A DNA stretch of 64,000 bases from Helopsaltes ochotensis (GCA_013400155.1 VXBM01000014.1:1328035-1392034), one strand, 5' to 3'. Numbered from the stretch's first letter, positions 26,906 through 39,543 are shown. Notes: a model not told the origin generated them from the letters alone. A program made the numbers and translations.

Positions 26906-29588
26906 CAAAGAGTAGATCTGGCCTATGGGTGTAATTTACAAAAGAGTATCCGGTTGTCCTAGTGGCTTACACATAGTGGCTTAAAAACTACATAGAGCTC
27001 AACAAACTGCTCAAGTCTTCTTCACCACTTTCAAAAAGCAGAGCTGTATCTGCAGGAAGCATGCACTTGAGTCAGCTTGGCACTCTTTCAACTGAAAGCA
27101 AAGTAGACACAAGGAGTAGGTGCACTGCCAAATAAAGATAATAAATAGTAATTTGCCAATTTTGGGTTCTTTCCAGCAAATTTTTCTGATATTGATCTAG
27201 ATATCCAGTCTTGATGAACATTTTGAGGATTTAGATTGGGGATGGAAGGGAGTTCAGGCATTTTGGACAGAAATATACACTTGCACAAGTCACAATTCTT
27301 AGTAAGTACAATAAAGAAGAAAAACAGCATAAAGCACATAATGGTACCAAAAATTGAGTTTCAATTGAGTCTGGCATTAAGGTAAAAGAAATTATTAGTT
27401 GTTCCCTAAAAGGTTGTTTAAATTGAAGCCAAGTGAATGCATTTCATCTGTTTCACATGGGAACTATCGCAAAGCAGCACAAGTGAGTTGGATCTGCTAA
27501 AACCAGAAATCTCTCCCATCTCTCTGGAAAACATTTCCACTTTAAATTTATGTCGGTTCAGTTCCCTTCATGATGGTACTTTTGAACTTAACTATCCATT
27601 TAGCAAAGGAGAGGGCCAGCCAGCATTGAAGGATTTGAAATTATGTATTCCGGTCTCATGAAAATTTCATGGTTAAAATAAATAAATAAAAGCTTTCCAG
27701 AGTGAAATGCTGTGGTTATCTAAGAGGTCATATCTCTCCCTCACTCGCTATCCTCATAATAAACAGCTATTGATTAAATTGAGGAGCCTTTTGGTCCTTA
27801 GCACTACAGGTGGGAGGTGGTTTTTGGCCAAGGCTACACTATGGTACAATATATTTCATGCTTGCCCTTTTTTCACCACCGTCCGTTTCTTTTTTTTTCC
27901 TTTTTTTTCTTTTTCATTTTGTTGTTGTTTTTTTAAATCCACACATCATCAAATCTATATCTGTTTATTTTTACATATCGTGGGAATTTTTTGTGAGCAA
28001 CCATTCTTCACTACAGACTAAGCATAAAAATTGGAGGCATATATATTTATATAGACATATATATAAAAGAATCAGCAGATAATTGAAACTGGTTTTCTTA
28101 ATGCCAGTGTTTAAATTCAATTTGCTTTAGATATATGGAGTATTTTGACATGGCTTATTTTTAAAGCCCTGATACCAGGCCTGGCAGATTAATATTTTGT
28201 TTTGGTAAATTTTCTTCTTGTTCAATAGCACTTCACCCAGTTAAGAGTTTGTGCCGTTGAGATAGGTTCAAAAGACAAATAGCAAGCTATTGATCAAAGA
28301 ACTAGCAGAGATAAATCCAGCCTTAGACCTGCATAAACTGGCTTGTTGAATTTAGCTTGGCTATTTATACTGTCCCATCGTCCTGTATTTAGTGCTAAGA
28401 GTTTGGTGACTGGAGTTGAAAGTCTGTGATCTGCTTTAGCTTGAAGGATGAGATGGGCTAAATGAAAGATTAAAGAGTTCTTCTGTGCTTTGTTCTGTCC
28501 TAATGCACGTTGTCAGAGGCTTTTTGTTTGGGTTTTTTTTCTGGAAAAAGAATAAATTTATTTTATCGTAAACTCAGTCATTTGTGAATACTTTAAACTA
28601 GAGCAAATATCATCTGCAGTTAGGTTAAAAATAGCATGTCCTAGGGACAGAGGAAGCAGCTGTGTTAAAGTATCTGCCTATTGCTACATTTTCAGGATTT
28701 CTATTAATGATACAAAGTCAGTTGAAATGACATCCATTACATATTTGTCCAAACAAGTGGAGGAGAAAAATAAACAATGTGGTGCTAGAGAATCCATTAG
28801 AATTGTGTATCTCTGCCTGTCTTTCCTTATCAGAGGAGTTGATATCTGTATTCTACCCACAGTTACTTCTATAACACATATATATCACACTGAAAAGCAC
28901 TAAGACAGGGAAGTTTGCCTGCCTAATACATGTTCTTACTCGTCTTTACTGTTTTGTGATTCATATATATGCAGATAAAATTTGCATGCTCTGAAGGAAC
29001 ACATAATGTTTTTTAAAACAATCCTTTCTTCATGAAAAGAACCAAAACTGGACTTCTGTTGAGTAGATAACTCCATGCATTTAAGAACCATAAATATTTT
29101 TGCAATAATGCATAGAAATTTTCCCAAAAGATGATGACTCCTCCTGGGTGATGTGAAAGTCTTTATTAATGTTTATGCTGTTAGATTCAGCAAATGCTCC
29201 TCTACCATGCCCTAGGTTACAGTTTTTCCTCCGTAGATTTTTACTTACAGTTACTGTCAGCATATATTTTGAGCCAGGACTGTATATTAAGGTACTAGAA
29301 ATGAATATAGATAGCTTGTGGTAATCCTGTTCCATACCTTGTTAGCACTTTTGTCCTCTTGTGTCTTTTGTTAACCTTTGTTTTCCAGGTATCTTGTAAA
29401 TTTCTTTTTGTACGGGTCCATTACAACACAAATTAAAAATGGCAATTACAAAATACTGTATTTTATCATGACATTTCATTAGTATTTTAATAATTACTAA
29501 AATCTAGCTTTTCTCTTTAAAATATCTACACTAGGAGTGAAGGTGTCTCCAGTGTTAGTAATTTTTGCCAACTGCTTGTCTCTCGTAG

Positions 29589-29799
29589 TCTTGGATATGG
29601 CTCGGCACGTTCCGCTGTACCGAGCTCTGCTGGAGCTGCTCCGTGCCATTGCCTCTTGCACGTCCATGGTGCCGTTGCTGCTCCCTCTGTCAGGAGAAAG
29701 TAGCGAAGAGGAGGAAGAGCAGCTGGAGTCACAAGCTTCTGTTGGGACCTTGCTGGCGAAAATGAAGACCTGTGTGGATACCTACACCAACCGACTGAG
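29589..29799 (+). CDS. BIRC6: BIRC6 exon 2 of window
   Basis: Encodes window residues 57-127, reading VLDMARHVPLYRALLELL at its start and ending DTYTNRL plus two bases of a split Arg. It begins with TC, which completes the Val codon left by the previous exon, so the two exons join in frame over 28.7 kb. The acceptor is TCTCGTAG and the donor GTAAGC. The middle contains an acidic run (S-G-E-S-S-E-E-E-E-E-Q), a region I expect to vary between species. An antisense LTR begins about 80 bases after the donor. Confidence 0.95.
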
Positions 29800-29879
29800 G
29801 TAAGCGCTTCCATCAGCCCTGTCCTTCATTTAAACTGTGTGGTGCGGTTGTGCTTTAGGAATGCTACTCCCTAATCTAG

Positions 29880-30400
29880 ACGCTCCAAACCACAGCTGCC
29901 CCTTGCTGGCTCCTACCTTCCCCTCCCCCTGTGGTGGGCTGGAGAGGCGAACTGGAGGCACAAAAGGTAAAAATCATGGGTTGAGATAAGAATAATTTAC
30001 TGGAAGCAGCAATGAGATAAGAGAATGAACAGCAACAATATTATTAACAAGAGAGTACAAAAGAGAGTGTGATTCACATTCAGAAATGCTCACCATGGAG
30101 CTCAACCCAACTGCAGCTACACCATCCTGACTCCTCCCTCCAGCTCAGAACAGGCATTATCCAGCTTCTTTTTCCGGTGTGGAACTGGCACCACCCAACT
30201 GCTCCCTCCACCATGCTCACTTGACGAGAAGGAACCCCTCCTTCCCAGAGGAGAGTCCCTTTCCCCTGCCCCAGCAAAGGTCTGAGGTGTGGTGTAGAAT
30301 AACCTCTGGGTCCTGGCCATGCCCTCTTCTGGATACTGCAAAAATTAACCCTGTTCTGGCTGGAGCAGGGCGTGTGCTTTTACTTACTATGAATATAGAA
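29880..30400 (-). mobile_element. Avian endogenous retrovirus LTR, antisense (edges approximate)
   Basis: Read on the minus strand it shows words characteristic of common avian LTRs: AACAGGGTTAATTTTTGCAG, GGCATGGCCAGGACCC, a GGTTATTCTACACCA block, then near its 3' end TTATCTCAACCCATGATTTT followed by ACCTTTTGTGCCTCC. These match the order of avian LTRs I remember, with a degraded poly(A) signal (AGTAAA-like) before the TTATCTCAACCC word. No flanking duplication was identified and no internal region is present, so it is probably a decayed solo LTR. Confidence 0.65.
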
Positions 30401-31116
30401 GTGAAAGAAGATTGAGTTCTGTGTATTTCTCTGAACGGATGCTGCCATCCAGAGTGAGAATATACCATCTCTTTGATCTAGATTTGTATTTGTATGTATC
30501 TCTCTGCTTTACTGTACTACTTACAGAGAATGGTTTTGGTATGACAGACATAAGCTGTCATAAGATTTGCATACTCTTGTCATTTCATTGGTATCCATCA
30601 ATGTCGCAACACAAATTTTCATGTCTTTGTTTTAATGCTTATCTACTTCTAATAATTAGTTGGTTTCTTGATTCTGTTTTCTTACTTCCAATTTAAAGAC
30701 AGCTTCTTAAAAAAATAATAACCTGTTCTCTGCACAATTTTGTGCTGTCCCTAAGCATATGCTGAAACATCATGGGAAGAAGGTAAATAAAATGTCAGGA
30801 AAAGGTGTGTGGAGGATGTTCTTTCTCCCACTATTAATTTGGAATATTTACCAACCATTACCAGAGAGAGTTTTTGAGGAGGGACTTCATTATTGGGAAC
30901 TCTTTCTCGTAGCTCCTGATGAACTGGACTTTACCCATCAATTTTTCTAATACTTCTTGACTGAGATTGCAAGTCTTGCTTATCAAGCATGTAAGGTACC
31001 TGTAGAGGGATTTTTTTTGCTATTGTAGTGCAAAAGAAAAAGAACTGGGAAGGACAAAAATCAGTTCTTTGTATCGGATACCCACCTAAAAATGTCAGCT
31101 TGTGCTTGCTGGCAAT

Positions 31117-31132
31117 ATTTATATATATATAT
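31117..31132. repeat. (TA)n microsatellite
   Basis: A short perfect TA dinucleotide run in an AT-rich intron context. Confidence 0.7.
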
Positions 31133-32870
31133 ATCATAGTATATGTAATCTTCTTAAAATAGGAAAAGTATTTGGCTTCTGTGTAATTCATTTCCAATAC
31201 CTGCGTATGTAATATTCCATCAGAATCGCTGACTGTTTTTTTCTTTGCTAATCTGGTCATCCGTTAGCCTTGGATTTAATGGCCATGGAAACCTGTATCT
31301 TCTCATGTCACTTTCCCAGGCTGAAGCCTAAAAAGTTTCTTTGTGAGAATGGCATGACTACTGTTCATAAATTCTTTTCAATTTCATAATGTAAATACAG
31401 TATGAGTAGTTCTTCAGTGCCATCTTATGTCTGAAAGCTAAGAAGAATTCTAGAGTCACAATTATTTTAATATTAGATGGATTTGATAAGAATTCTGTGG
31501 TTGGTTCTTTGTGCATTATCTGCACAATTTTCTTGTATTACTTTGTTATACCAGCACAAAAGGAAAGGTTGTCTTTTACTGGATGGTTTAAGCATAGTGC
31601 TGTTTGTCTTTGAAGTGTATGGACAAGGATCAAAAAACCAATATCCTGAACAGCCTGGAATCGCTGGGGTGGAAGGTTTGAATTCTCAGCATTTTAGTTG
31701 AAGGTGTGCCAGAAATTTAAGCAAGTATTGGCATGAATTTCTTAAATGGGACAATTAGCTGTTTCTTTTAGGTCAAATTGTCAGAACAAAAACACAAAAT
31801 TATGGGTTCTAGTTTCAAAGACAAAACATCACATCCTCTGAGCCGCAGACTTGCATGTCTGCCAAATGTCATCTCCATGTTGGACTGGGAGTGTCCACTT
31901 TGATCCAGAATTGGAGGGGAACAGTTTTGGTTTTGGACTTCAGTTAGCACTGAATTTCCTTTACTTTCAAAGGCCACAGTATTCTGTTAGAAAACTGGGA
32001 AATTTCTGGATAATGGAGAAGACATTTAGGGATGAGATGATTTCCCATGACTATTTGAATGCTAGGGAGTCAAAGCCATCAGTGATTGGAGAGCAGTCAG
32101 GCTGGTGTAAGGCTGAGTTTGAGCTTGCTGTGATGGCTGAGCCCTTTGCTGCAGTGAGCTGCTGATGTGTGGCAAAGCAGGCTCACTGGAACCAACATCT
32201 GCTGGGTGAGCTTCATGCAAATGGTTATTCTGGCAAAAGGAGATAGTGGCTCATTCGTGTGATGTGTTGTCTAGCAAGCTTACCTCTAAAATTCCTAACT
32301 ATGCTTCATGGGGATGCTGGAATACAACCAGGTGGGCTTGAGACATTTTTTCTGCTATGGCTTTTCATTGTTTTCACTGCTATTTTGGAGAACTTCTATG
32401 TTAAAGGGTGCATTTTGCAAACAAAAAAATATTTCTTCAGAAACGGGCCCCAGGAATTGAGCCCTAATTTGTTTTAATTTATTTTTCTTAAAAAGACAGT
32501 TATCAGTTCCTTCAGCTGCATGCTGAAGCTCACATTTTGAGTTGGTTGAGATGGCTGTCTGCAGGGAGCAGTCCCAAGCCTCTGGTTTGGAATGCTTCCA
32601 CTTGATGTCTGTAAAAAGTGCTTCAGGCCTCAAGGTGGGATAGGCGGAGGCATCTGGGAGGAGACCAGCTTTCACCAGTGGTCATTTGCAAAGTCACAGT
32701 CCCTTGCTTGTTTTGCCGGATTTCAGATTTGTTTAAGAAACCGTGAATTACTGGAAGGAACAAATGTGGAGACCATGAGGGCTGTGGTTGCAAACCCAGG
32801 GTAGTTTTATCCCAAGACAGTGAGCCCCAGACTAAGACTGAGCAACACAGAGCTGTAAGCACTGTCCCTG

Positions 32871-33297
32871 TGTTGCCATTTGATTTAAATAAACTGTATT
32901 TAGCTTTAAATAAACTGTATTTAGCTAGTAGAAGAACCTTATAAGTTGACATTAGTAGTAGTCATGCTAAGGCTTGGTAGGCCGCGTATAACCTGCAGAT
33001 GAACTATCATAGTGAAATTTGTAGTGTAAGCAATGTAGCTAGGAGATCATCACTTATCTAAGGAATGTACCTTTTGGCAGGAACCTAAATGTCAAGAAGA
33101 TAACAGTACCAGGTGTTAGAATTAAGTAAGATTTTGTAACGATGAAGAAATCATGTAAAGAAACATATAAAAACCCTGTGAAATTTCTGTGAGATCGGGG
33201 CTCTGACTTTGGACGCTAGTCCCAGGCTCCCAGGGCCCTCAATAAAGCACCGCATAAACGACTTCGGTTGTTTGTGTTTTCTTCGGATCGGGCAACA
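32871..33297 (+). mobile_element. Solo LTR with target-site duplication (gammaretrovirus-like, ERV1 type)
   Basis: A 427-bp element bounded by perfect inverted termini TGTTGCC (32871-32877) and GGCAACA (33291-33297). It is flanked by the direct repeat CCTG (32867-32870 and 33298-33301). TATAAAA lies at 33166-33172 and AATAAA at 33241-33246, with a GC-rich segment between them and a T/G-rich U5-like end: the expected U3-R-U5 order on the + strand. A 4-bp duplication suits ERV1/gammaretrovirus-type integration (family knowledge). No primer-binding site or coding region follows, so it arose by LTR-LTR recombination or is all that remains. Confidence 0.85.
32884..32925 (+). repeat. Two perfect 21-bp tandem units inside the solo LTR
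   Basis: TTTAAATAAACTGTATTTAGC occurs at 32884-32904 and again, identically, at 32905-32925, thirteen bases from the LTR 5' end. LTR U3 regions often carry tandem enhancer-like repeats. Here each unit also contains AATAAA. Confidence 0.9.
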
Positions 33298-34937
33298 CCT
33301 GTGGTGCACAGGGGCTGGATGCTTCATTGGCTGTACTCTGTGAGTGCTTTGATTAGGGTATCATTCTGTATCATCACATTTACCTCCAAGTACCAGGCAC
33401 GGGTGAGTAAGTATTAGTATTGACTTTGAAAATTAAGGTTGCCTTGGGAGTGTATAATTCATTATTCATTTAGCACAGCATAAAGAGAAGGCTGTCATCT
33501 TCTAGCACAAGCTAAATTAGTGGCTTAAATTATTAGTATGTACACTGCTGTCTGTTCTAGCAAATATATTAGTGACTGTCATCCCTTTAAATATGGGTTG
33601 ACATTTTCTCTGCTTTTTCTTCAGCGGCTGAAAAACTGTATGGGGAAGTTTCTGTGTCTAAATTAAATATTTGGCTCCTCCTCTACTCTGGAAATCGTAA
33701 CATTTAGATAAAGGTTTTTCCTGCATTAAAGCTCAGGAGTTTGTTAAACTGTTAGCTGTTTGCATACACAAATTTCTGTGCAGGCTAACAGAGTGCAAGG
33801 AAGGAGCTGAAGCATCTTACTGGCTTTATGACTTCACTTTTGGTGTTTCGTCTCCTCCTTCAGAGAGTATTGAGAGATTGTGAAGTTGCCCCAGCAACTG
33901 CTTCTCTCAAGCTGGGGCCCTGCTGGTGCCTCTGGATCACTCATGTGTGACACACAGCTTGGAGAGAGAATGAATCCAGGCAGCTTGCAGCAGTGGAGAT
34001 GACAGCAAGAAGGGAGAATGGTGTTTTCTCAGCTAATAGTGTGCTTTGCCCACATTTTACGTGCTCGCAAATGGCAGAGTAGTCATCAGGTTGCTTTTCC
34101 CATGGGTGCACAAAGCAACGCCGTGTGTTTCAGGTAACACTGTGAAACATTTTATGGACTATCATCTTCAGTACAGCTCTAATTTTGACCTTGGAGGGCT
34201 CCAAGATTGAATCTGTCCATGGAGTTATTTTGTAGAGCAGCCCCAAGGCTGCAGCAGGCTCATGGGGGCCTGCAGACCTTTCTGAGGGCCTGGGACCCTC
34301 ACAGTGACTCTGACCTTTGTTTACTTTATGTTTTCTGAGATTCTCCCATGCATTGGTGGTGTGTGCAACCCTTTGAGCTTTTTCATGGGCTTTGAATTCC
34401 TTTTTTCTCTCAGCCCTTTTATAAGCATACAGTTTAGGGAACAAAATAGGGTTTTAGATTTTCCAGACCAGGATGTTTTGTTGTATGAGGGAGATGGGTG
34501 CAGAGAGCAGATTCACACCTCCATCTTCCGTTCCAGAGCTGTTTTCATGTGAGATTTTTATCTTATAGTGCACCTGTTCTTTTTAAATTGCATTATTTAA
34601 TAGCCATGATAAATATATTTTAAGGATATGTTTTCCGAAAGGGCTGCTGTGGTCTTCTAATGTAAAAGAAATATAAAATGAAGTGTAATTGTTCATGTCT
34701 GCAGTGGTTCATTTCTATCTTAGATCGCAAAACTCTGTGAGCTTTAAAAATTATCATCAGTGTGAGAGTACATATGGCTGGGGAACCTTTGACAGATTTT
34801 CCATCTAGAGTCTAGGGAATTACTTGATTTTCCATATGCTGACTGTAAATAAACCGAGAAACTGTAAAGTAGTATTAAATTTCTCCAAACATTTGTGAAT
34901 AATGCTAAAGTAGAGAATAAAATAATGAGGCAGATGC

Positions 34938-35238
34938 CTACAAGAGAGCTGGAGAGGGACTTTTTACAAAGGACATGCAGTGACAGGACAAGGGGGAATG
35001 GCTTCAAATGAAAGAGTAGGTTTAGATTAGATACTAGGAAAAAATTATTTGCTCTGGGGGTGGTGAGGCAGTGGAACAGATTGCCCAGAGAAGCCATGGG
35101 TGCCCCATTCCTGGAGGTTCAAGGCCAGGCTGAATGGGGCTCTGAGCAACCTGATCCAGTTTAAGGTGTCCCTCCCATGGAGGGACTTGGAATGAGATGA
35201 TCTTTAAGGTCTCTTCTAACCCAAACCATTCTGTGATC
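34938..35238 (+). mobile_element. CR1 LINE, 3' end fragment
   Basis: Contains the typical avian CR1 3' words in order: GGACATGCAGTGACAGGACA, GGTGGTGAGGCAGTGGAACA, TTGCCCAGAGAAGCC, TCAAGGCCAGGCTGAATGGG, GATGATCTTTAAGGTC, ending CCATTCTGTGATCT. 5'-truncated, as most CR1 copies are. Sense orientation in the BIRC6 intron. Diverged in several positions, so not a recent insertion. Confidence 0.92.
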
Positions 35239-38105
35239 TCACAAGCTATGCAGGATAGATTGCACTAAGTTGTTGTTCTTTTGAATCAAATAAAGCTAGG
35301 AGATAAAATGGGGGAAAGAAAAACTGGATGTCATCATTCATAGGAGCCTTGCATGCTATGGCAGTATCAGTTGGTTTGTTGCCTAAAAGTGGGAGGTTAC
35401 CTTTAGCCTGACTAACTATTAGAATATACAAGCAACACTTGTGTGAGGAAGCTAAATGTTAATGAAAGCAGTATGTCTAATTTTGGGAATTTGTGTACCA
35501 GCTATCTTATCCTCCCTAAGAAACTGACTGAAATCCATGATTAGGCAGAATCAAGGTCAAAGAAGGAGACTTGAATGGAGCAGAGGTGTGGCTGAGTTAG
35601 GTTTGTTCCTGCATTTCACTTCCTAAACTGCTCTTCCACAGGTGTGGCCTGACTCAGAAGTTAGGCAGCTTGACAATGTAGACCCTCACCCAAGTCCCAG
35701 ATAACTGCAGTTGTCAGGGTAGAGCAGTTCTGCAAACACATGATTTCAAAAGTCTGTTCTGAGGAGAGGGAGGGCGGGCATTTTCTGTTGTGCTCATGAT
35801 TGCATGGACAGAATCTCCTCTCCCTGGTGGCACTGGAGATGTTAGGAGAATACGTTCTCTTTTGACAGTTCAAAAGTGCTGAAGTGTAACTGTCGTGGAC
35901 AGCAGGGAGAACGAGAGGAAATAATACTATTGGTACTGAAAGTTTGCATTTGAGTACGTCTCCTTTCCCTGCTTCAACCAATGTGTATTCCTTGTCTGCC
36001 GAGGCAGTTGCTGTCAGTAATTCACTATGTCTGTAGGAGTTTTTAAGCATGTGGTGAAGCATTTTGTTTAATGAGACCATCACCTTGATTTTTTTGATTC
36101 TAAGACCAAGCAGAAGGGAGAAAACCAAACAAATGGTCTAAATTGTAAAAGCAAATGGATGACAAAAGAGCCACAAGAACGCTGTTTTGAAAACTAATGT
36201 CTAAGAATTAATCTTACTTTTGGTACCTTCATGAAGCAAATTTTTATTGCTTTTCACACATCTTTCTTTAGCATAATGCCCACTGACACTTTACTTCAGC
36301 CAGAATTTCTCCAAGGGTTTTGTAGCAAATAGCTTAAGGCTTCTGCATCAATAGCAGGCAGATCTAAATCTGTATACCTTTCTAGGGACTGCTGGCTGCT
36401 AGCATGTGTATGATGTTAAAACAGGTTATCACTGAGGTTTAGTAGGTGTGAATATATATTTCTGAAGGTGCTTAGGTTATTTAAAAAATACTGGCCTAGC
36501 TTTCCACAAGGAAAAAATGCAATAATAAGAATTGGAAAGTATGAATGAGAAATGCAGCTGCTGCTTTTTTTGTCATACAGTGCTCCTCAAATGCAACCTG
36601 GGGCTGGCTGTGATGCCTCTGATTCCTCCTAACTTTGAGGGTCTGAAAGCTCAGAATTGCTTGAAATCAGCCATGGGCTAACATCCTTTTGGATTAAATC
36701 TGGAACAGGGAAAATGGACCGTGCTACAGTAATGTATTTTGTTATTAATGCTCTCTAGGGATATTCTCATTTGATTAGGTACAGTTCAGAGACCATATTC
36801 AGTACTACTGTCATCACCTCTACTGAATAGTTTAGAGAGTCATTCATTATGCACAATTCCAGTCTAGATTAAAACACAGAAATGTTAGAGTTGGTAAAAT
36901 ATGTTTGCTATGTCAAAACATTAAATTGCTGTTTTTACTCATGTAGATGTTTTCTTGGTTTGCTCGTGAGAAAGAGAAAACCACTTCATCTTGGCTGTTG
37001 AACTTGTTTGGGTCTCAGAACAAACAAGTGCTGTTGAAACAGAAATGTATAAAAATTGTTTTAAAATAATTTGGGTACTGTTATCATTAAAATCTCCCAA
37101 GTTTTGCAGGATGACAGTCTAAATTTATGCTAGCTCTTAAAACATGGAAGTTTTTATATACACACATTTAGGTTACATTAGTATCAAATACCCTTGTCCT
37201 CATTTCAGCAGGTGACTATCTAAGCTAGTAAGGACTGGATTGTCACAATCTGAAGATTTAAATGTATCTTAGGTTACTATGCAACTGGCTTCTATCAAGC
37301 AACAGCGTTAGTATGCAACTGCATTTTCAAATACTTAGAAAAATTGGAGTTGTTTAAATTGACATTTTGATTTGCAATACTTTGATTGTAAGCAACCAAT
37401 GTAACCTAGATGCTTTTTATATTCTAAGGCTTTTAAAATTATGTAACATTAAACTCTTTATTGTAATAAAAGCTCCAGAGCCTAGAAGAGAACTGCAGAG
37501 AGACACAAAATGCGCGTTTGACCCACAGTCCTGTGGTGCCTGGGTTGATGTTCATCTGCATGCTGTGATATTTTACTGGAGGTTTCCTAGAGTTTTACCA
37601 TTAGTGTATTTTCAGTAATTGCTACTGTACTGTATAGCAGGAAGGAGCACTTTATCACCTCTTCAGGACGTAGTTATGCACAAGGATCTGCAAGGATGAA
37701 ATGCATATTCATAACGTGATCTTTGTTCGATTGGTTTTGTAAGGTTTTCTAATCCTGTGTGAAGGTGTGCAGACATCAGGTCAGCCTGATGGTCAGGTCA
37801 GTAACAGTGAGGAGGCCTGAAATGTTGCAGCAGAAAACTGCTGTACGGGAATCGCTGGCTTTGTGTTCGTATTTTCACTGCTCATACCAGCTGTACGTCT
37901 GTTTGTCAAATCAAGGCAGCATGTTCAGTGTTGGAACTGCTGGTTGCTGCATTCAGTGATGAACCTGAAGGTACAGAGACACATTCCATTTCAGAAGGCT
38001 TGCTTTAGTCTCAATCCTTTATCTTCGGTATTTTTCCCTGTTGACATATGCACTGGCTACTTTATGTCCGGTTGAAAGATATTCCCTCATGTTATATCCA
38101 TACAG

Positions 38106-38251
38106 GTCTAAAAAAGACAAAGCTAAAGCAGGAGTAAAACCGGATACTTCTGATCAAGAGCCGGAGGGACTGACCCTCCTGGTGCCAGACATCCAGAAGA
38201 CCGCAGAGATCGTTTATGCTGCGACCACCAGTCTGCGCCAAGCGAACCAAG
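38106..38251 (+). CDS. BIRC6: BIRC6 exon 3 of window
   Basis: Encodes window residues 127-176. The lysine-rich start (SKKDKAKAG) is followed by the conserved stretch EGLTLLVPDIQKTAEIVYAA. The first base G completes AGG (Arg) from the previous exon, and the last base G starts a Glu codon completed by the next exon. The acceptor is the AG of ATACAG and the donor GTGAGA. The exon lies immediately upstream of the UBC-linked linker region. Confidence 0.95.
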
Positions 38252-39068
38252 GTGAGACACAGACACTCCTCTGAGTACTGCTGCTGTTCATCTGGAATAA
38301 CAACCATTTACAGATACCTTACAAATCAGCTTAAAAGCAAGACAGAACTTCCCTCCTGTCACAACTGCATTTTCAAAGGTGGTGGGAACCTTGTGGTAGT
38401 TTTAAATGTTTTGATCGGGAAACAGAATAATTCAAGTAAGTTAGAGAACACTTCACAGCTTCCAGCATGGTTATGTAGCACCTTTTATTATTATTTTTTT
38501 GCTTAGCAGAAAACAGCATACAGGATCTTCAGTAATTTTCTGTTAAAACTAAATCTTAAGAATTGGATTAACTATTAAGTAGATGAATGCAGAAAAAAAA
38601 TCTGAAACATGGGTTTAACTTGCAGATGTTCAAAAGACCATCTGGTTGTCTAGTAGTAAAAACTAAAGATTAAGTAGCTGAATCAGGGGAGTGCATTTTA
38701 TAAAGGCATGTGCAATCAGCTGCTAATTTTGGAGAGTCCAGGAATGCATGTGGGAATAGCCATCCACACAAGCATATGTCATACTTCCTGTTTGAAATTA
38801 AAAAAAGATAAAAGAAACAACAAAAGAATATTCAAAGGAGCAGCAGCAGTCATGAATTATTTCTAAGCTGAGATTATGATCTTTATTTACTCCAAACTGT
38901 TCAGATAATGATACACAGGAGTGAGAAAAAGAGATTTGTATATCCTAAGCGATGCCCAGTTTTGAGATGCCTCTGCAACAGAATGTAACCATAAATTGTC
39001 AACACTTGCTGTGCTTTTCTTGCAATTACGTAGTTAACTACTAATAATCATCACATTTTACACAACAG
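38252..39068 (+). other. BIRC6: BIRC6 intron, 817 bp
   Basis: GTGAGA donor, CACAACAG acceptor. AT-rich, no repeat family recognised. Confidence 0.85.
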
Positions 39069-39179
39069 AAAAGAAGATGGCTGAATACTCCAAAAAGGCT
39101 GCTGTGAAGCCCAAGCCTTTGTCTGTTTTACGATCCCTTGAAGAGAAGTATGTGGCTGTCATGAAAAAACTCCAGTTTG
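39069..39179 (+). CDS. BIRC6: BIRC6 exon 4 of window
   Basis: Encodes window residues 176-213: EKKMAEYSKKAAVKPKPLSV followed by an SLEEKYVAVMKKLQF stretch. The initial AA completes Glu, and the final G starts an Asp codon completed at 40400. The acceptor is CACAACAG and the donor GTAGGT. The segment is rich in Lys and Glu and looks helical. It links the upstream superhelix to the UBC domain. Confidence 0.95.
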
Positions 39180-39512
39180 GTAGGTTGAGAAGTGTGAATG
39201 TGTGTGTTTTAGAAAGCAGACACTGAAGAAATGTGTGTTCTGTTGAACAGAATCCTTTGTTATTTTTGAAGTTAACAACTGTCTTACATACATGACCACT
39301 GAAAATTTTCACATGAGGAAAATTATACCTGTTTTCAGGTTACCAACTCATGCAAAACTAATAAGAAATGTTTTAAGCATGCACTAGGGTGATTCAAGGG
39401 ACCAGATGAATTCAGTGTTGTGATGGTGTTCATGTTGTCATTACAGTAATGATTTTTTTGTGAGTCTTTCAGTTCTCAAATTACATTCAAATGTTTGATT
39501 TTTTTAAAGCTC

Positions 39513-39543
<31 letters not shown>

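Larger units (their letters stand above)
860..29588 (+). other. BIRC6: 28.7-kb BIRC6 intron
   Basis: Bounded by GT at 860-861 and AG at 29587-29588, phase 1. It is mostly AT-rich unique-looking DNA with simple T-rich runs (14565-14578, 27889-27935) and AT-rich patches (28040-28070). Contents that stand out are listed separately: LTR-like block, palindrome, long antisense ORF, GC-rich patch and a coding-like patch. I found no exon whose phase would let it insert between the flanking BIRC6 exons. Confidence 0.85.
29800..38105 (+). other. BIRC6: 8.3-kb BIRC6 intron
   Basis: GTAAGC donor and ATACAG acceptor. It holds an antisense LTR, a short TA repeat (31117-31132), a solo LTR and a CR1 3' end, all listed separately. 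The 155-codon antisense ORF at 35661-36128 shows no recognisable domain and is treated as chance. The rest is unremarkable. Confidence 0.85.

Noticed and set aside
35661..36128. 155-codon antisense ORF
   Set aside because: No recognisable domain, no promoter or splice context; length is within reach of chance for a region this size.
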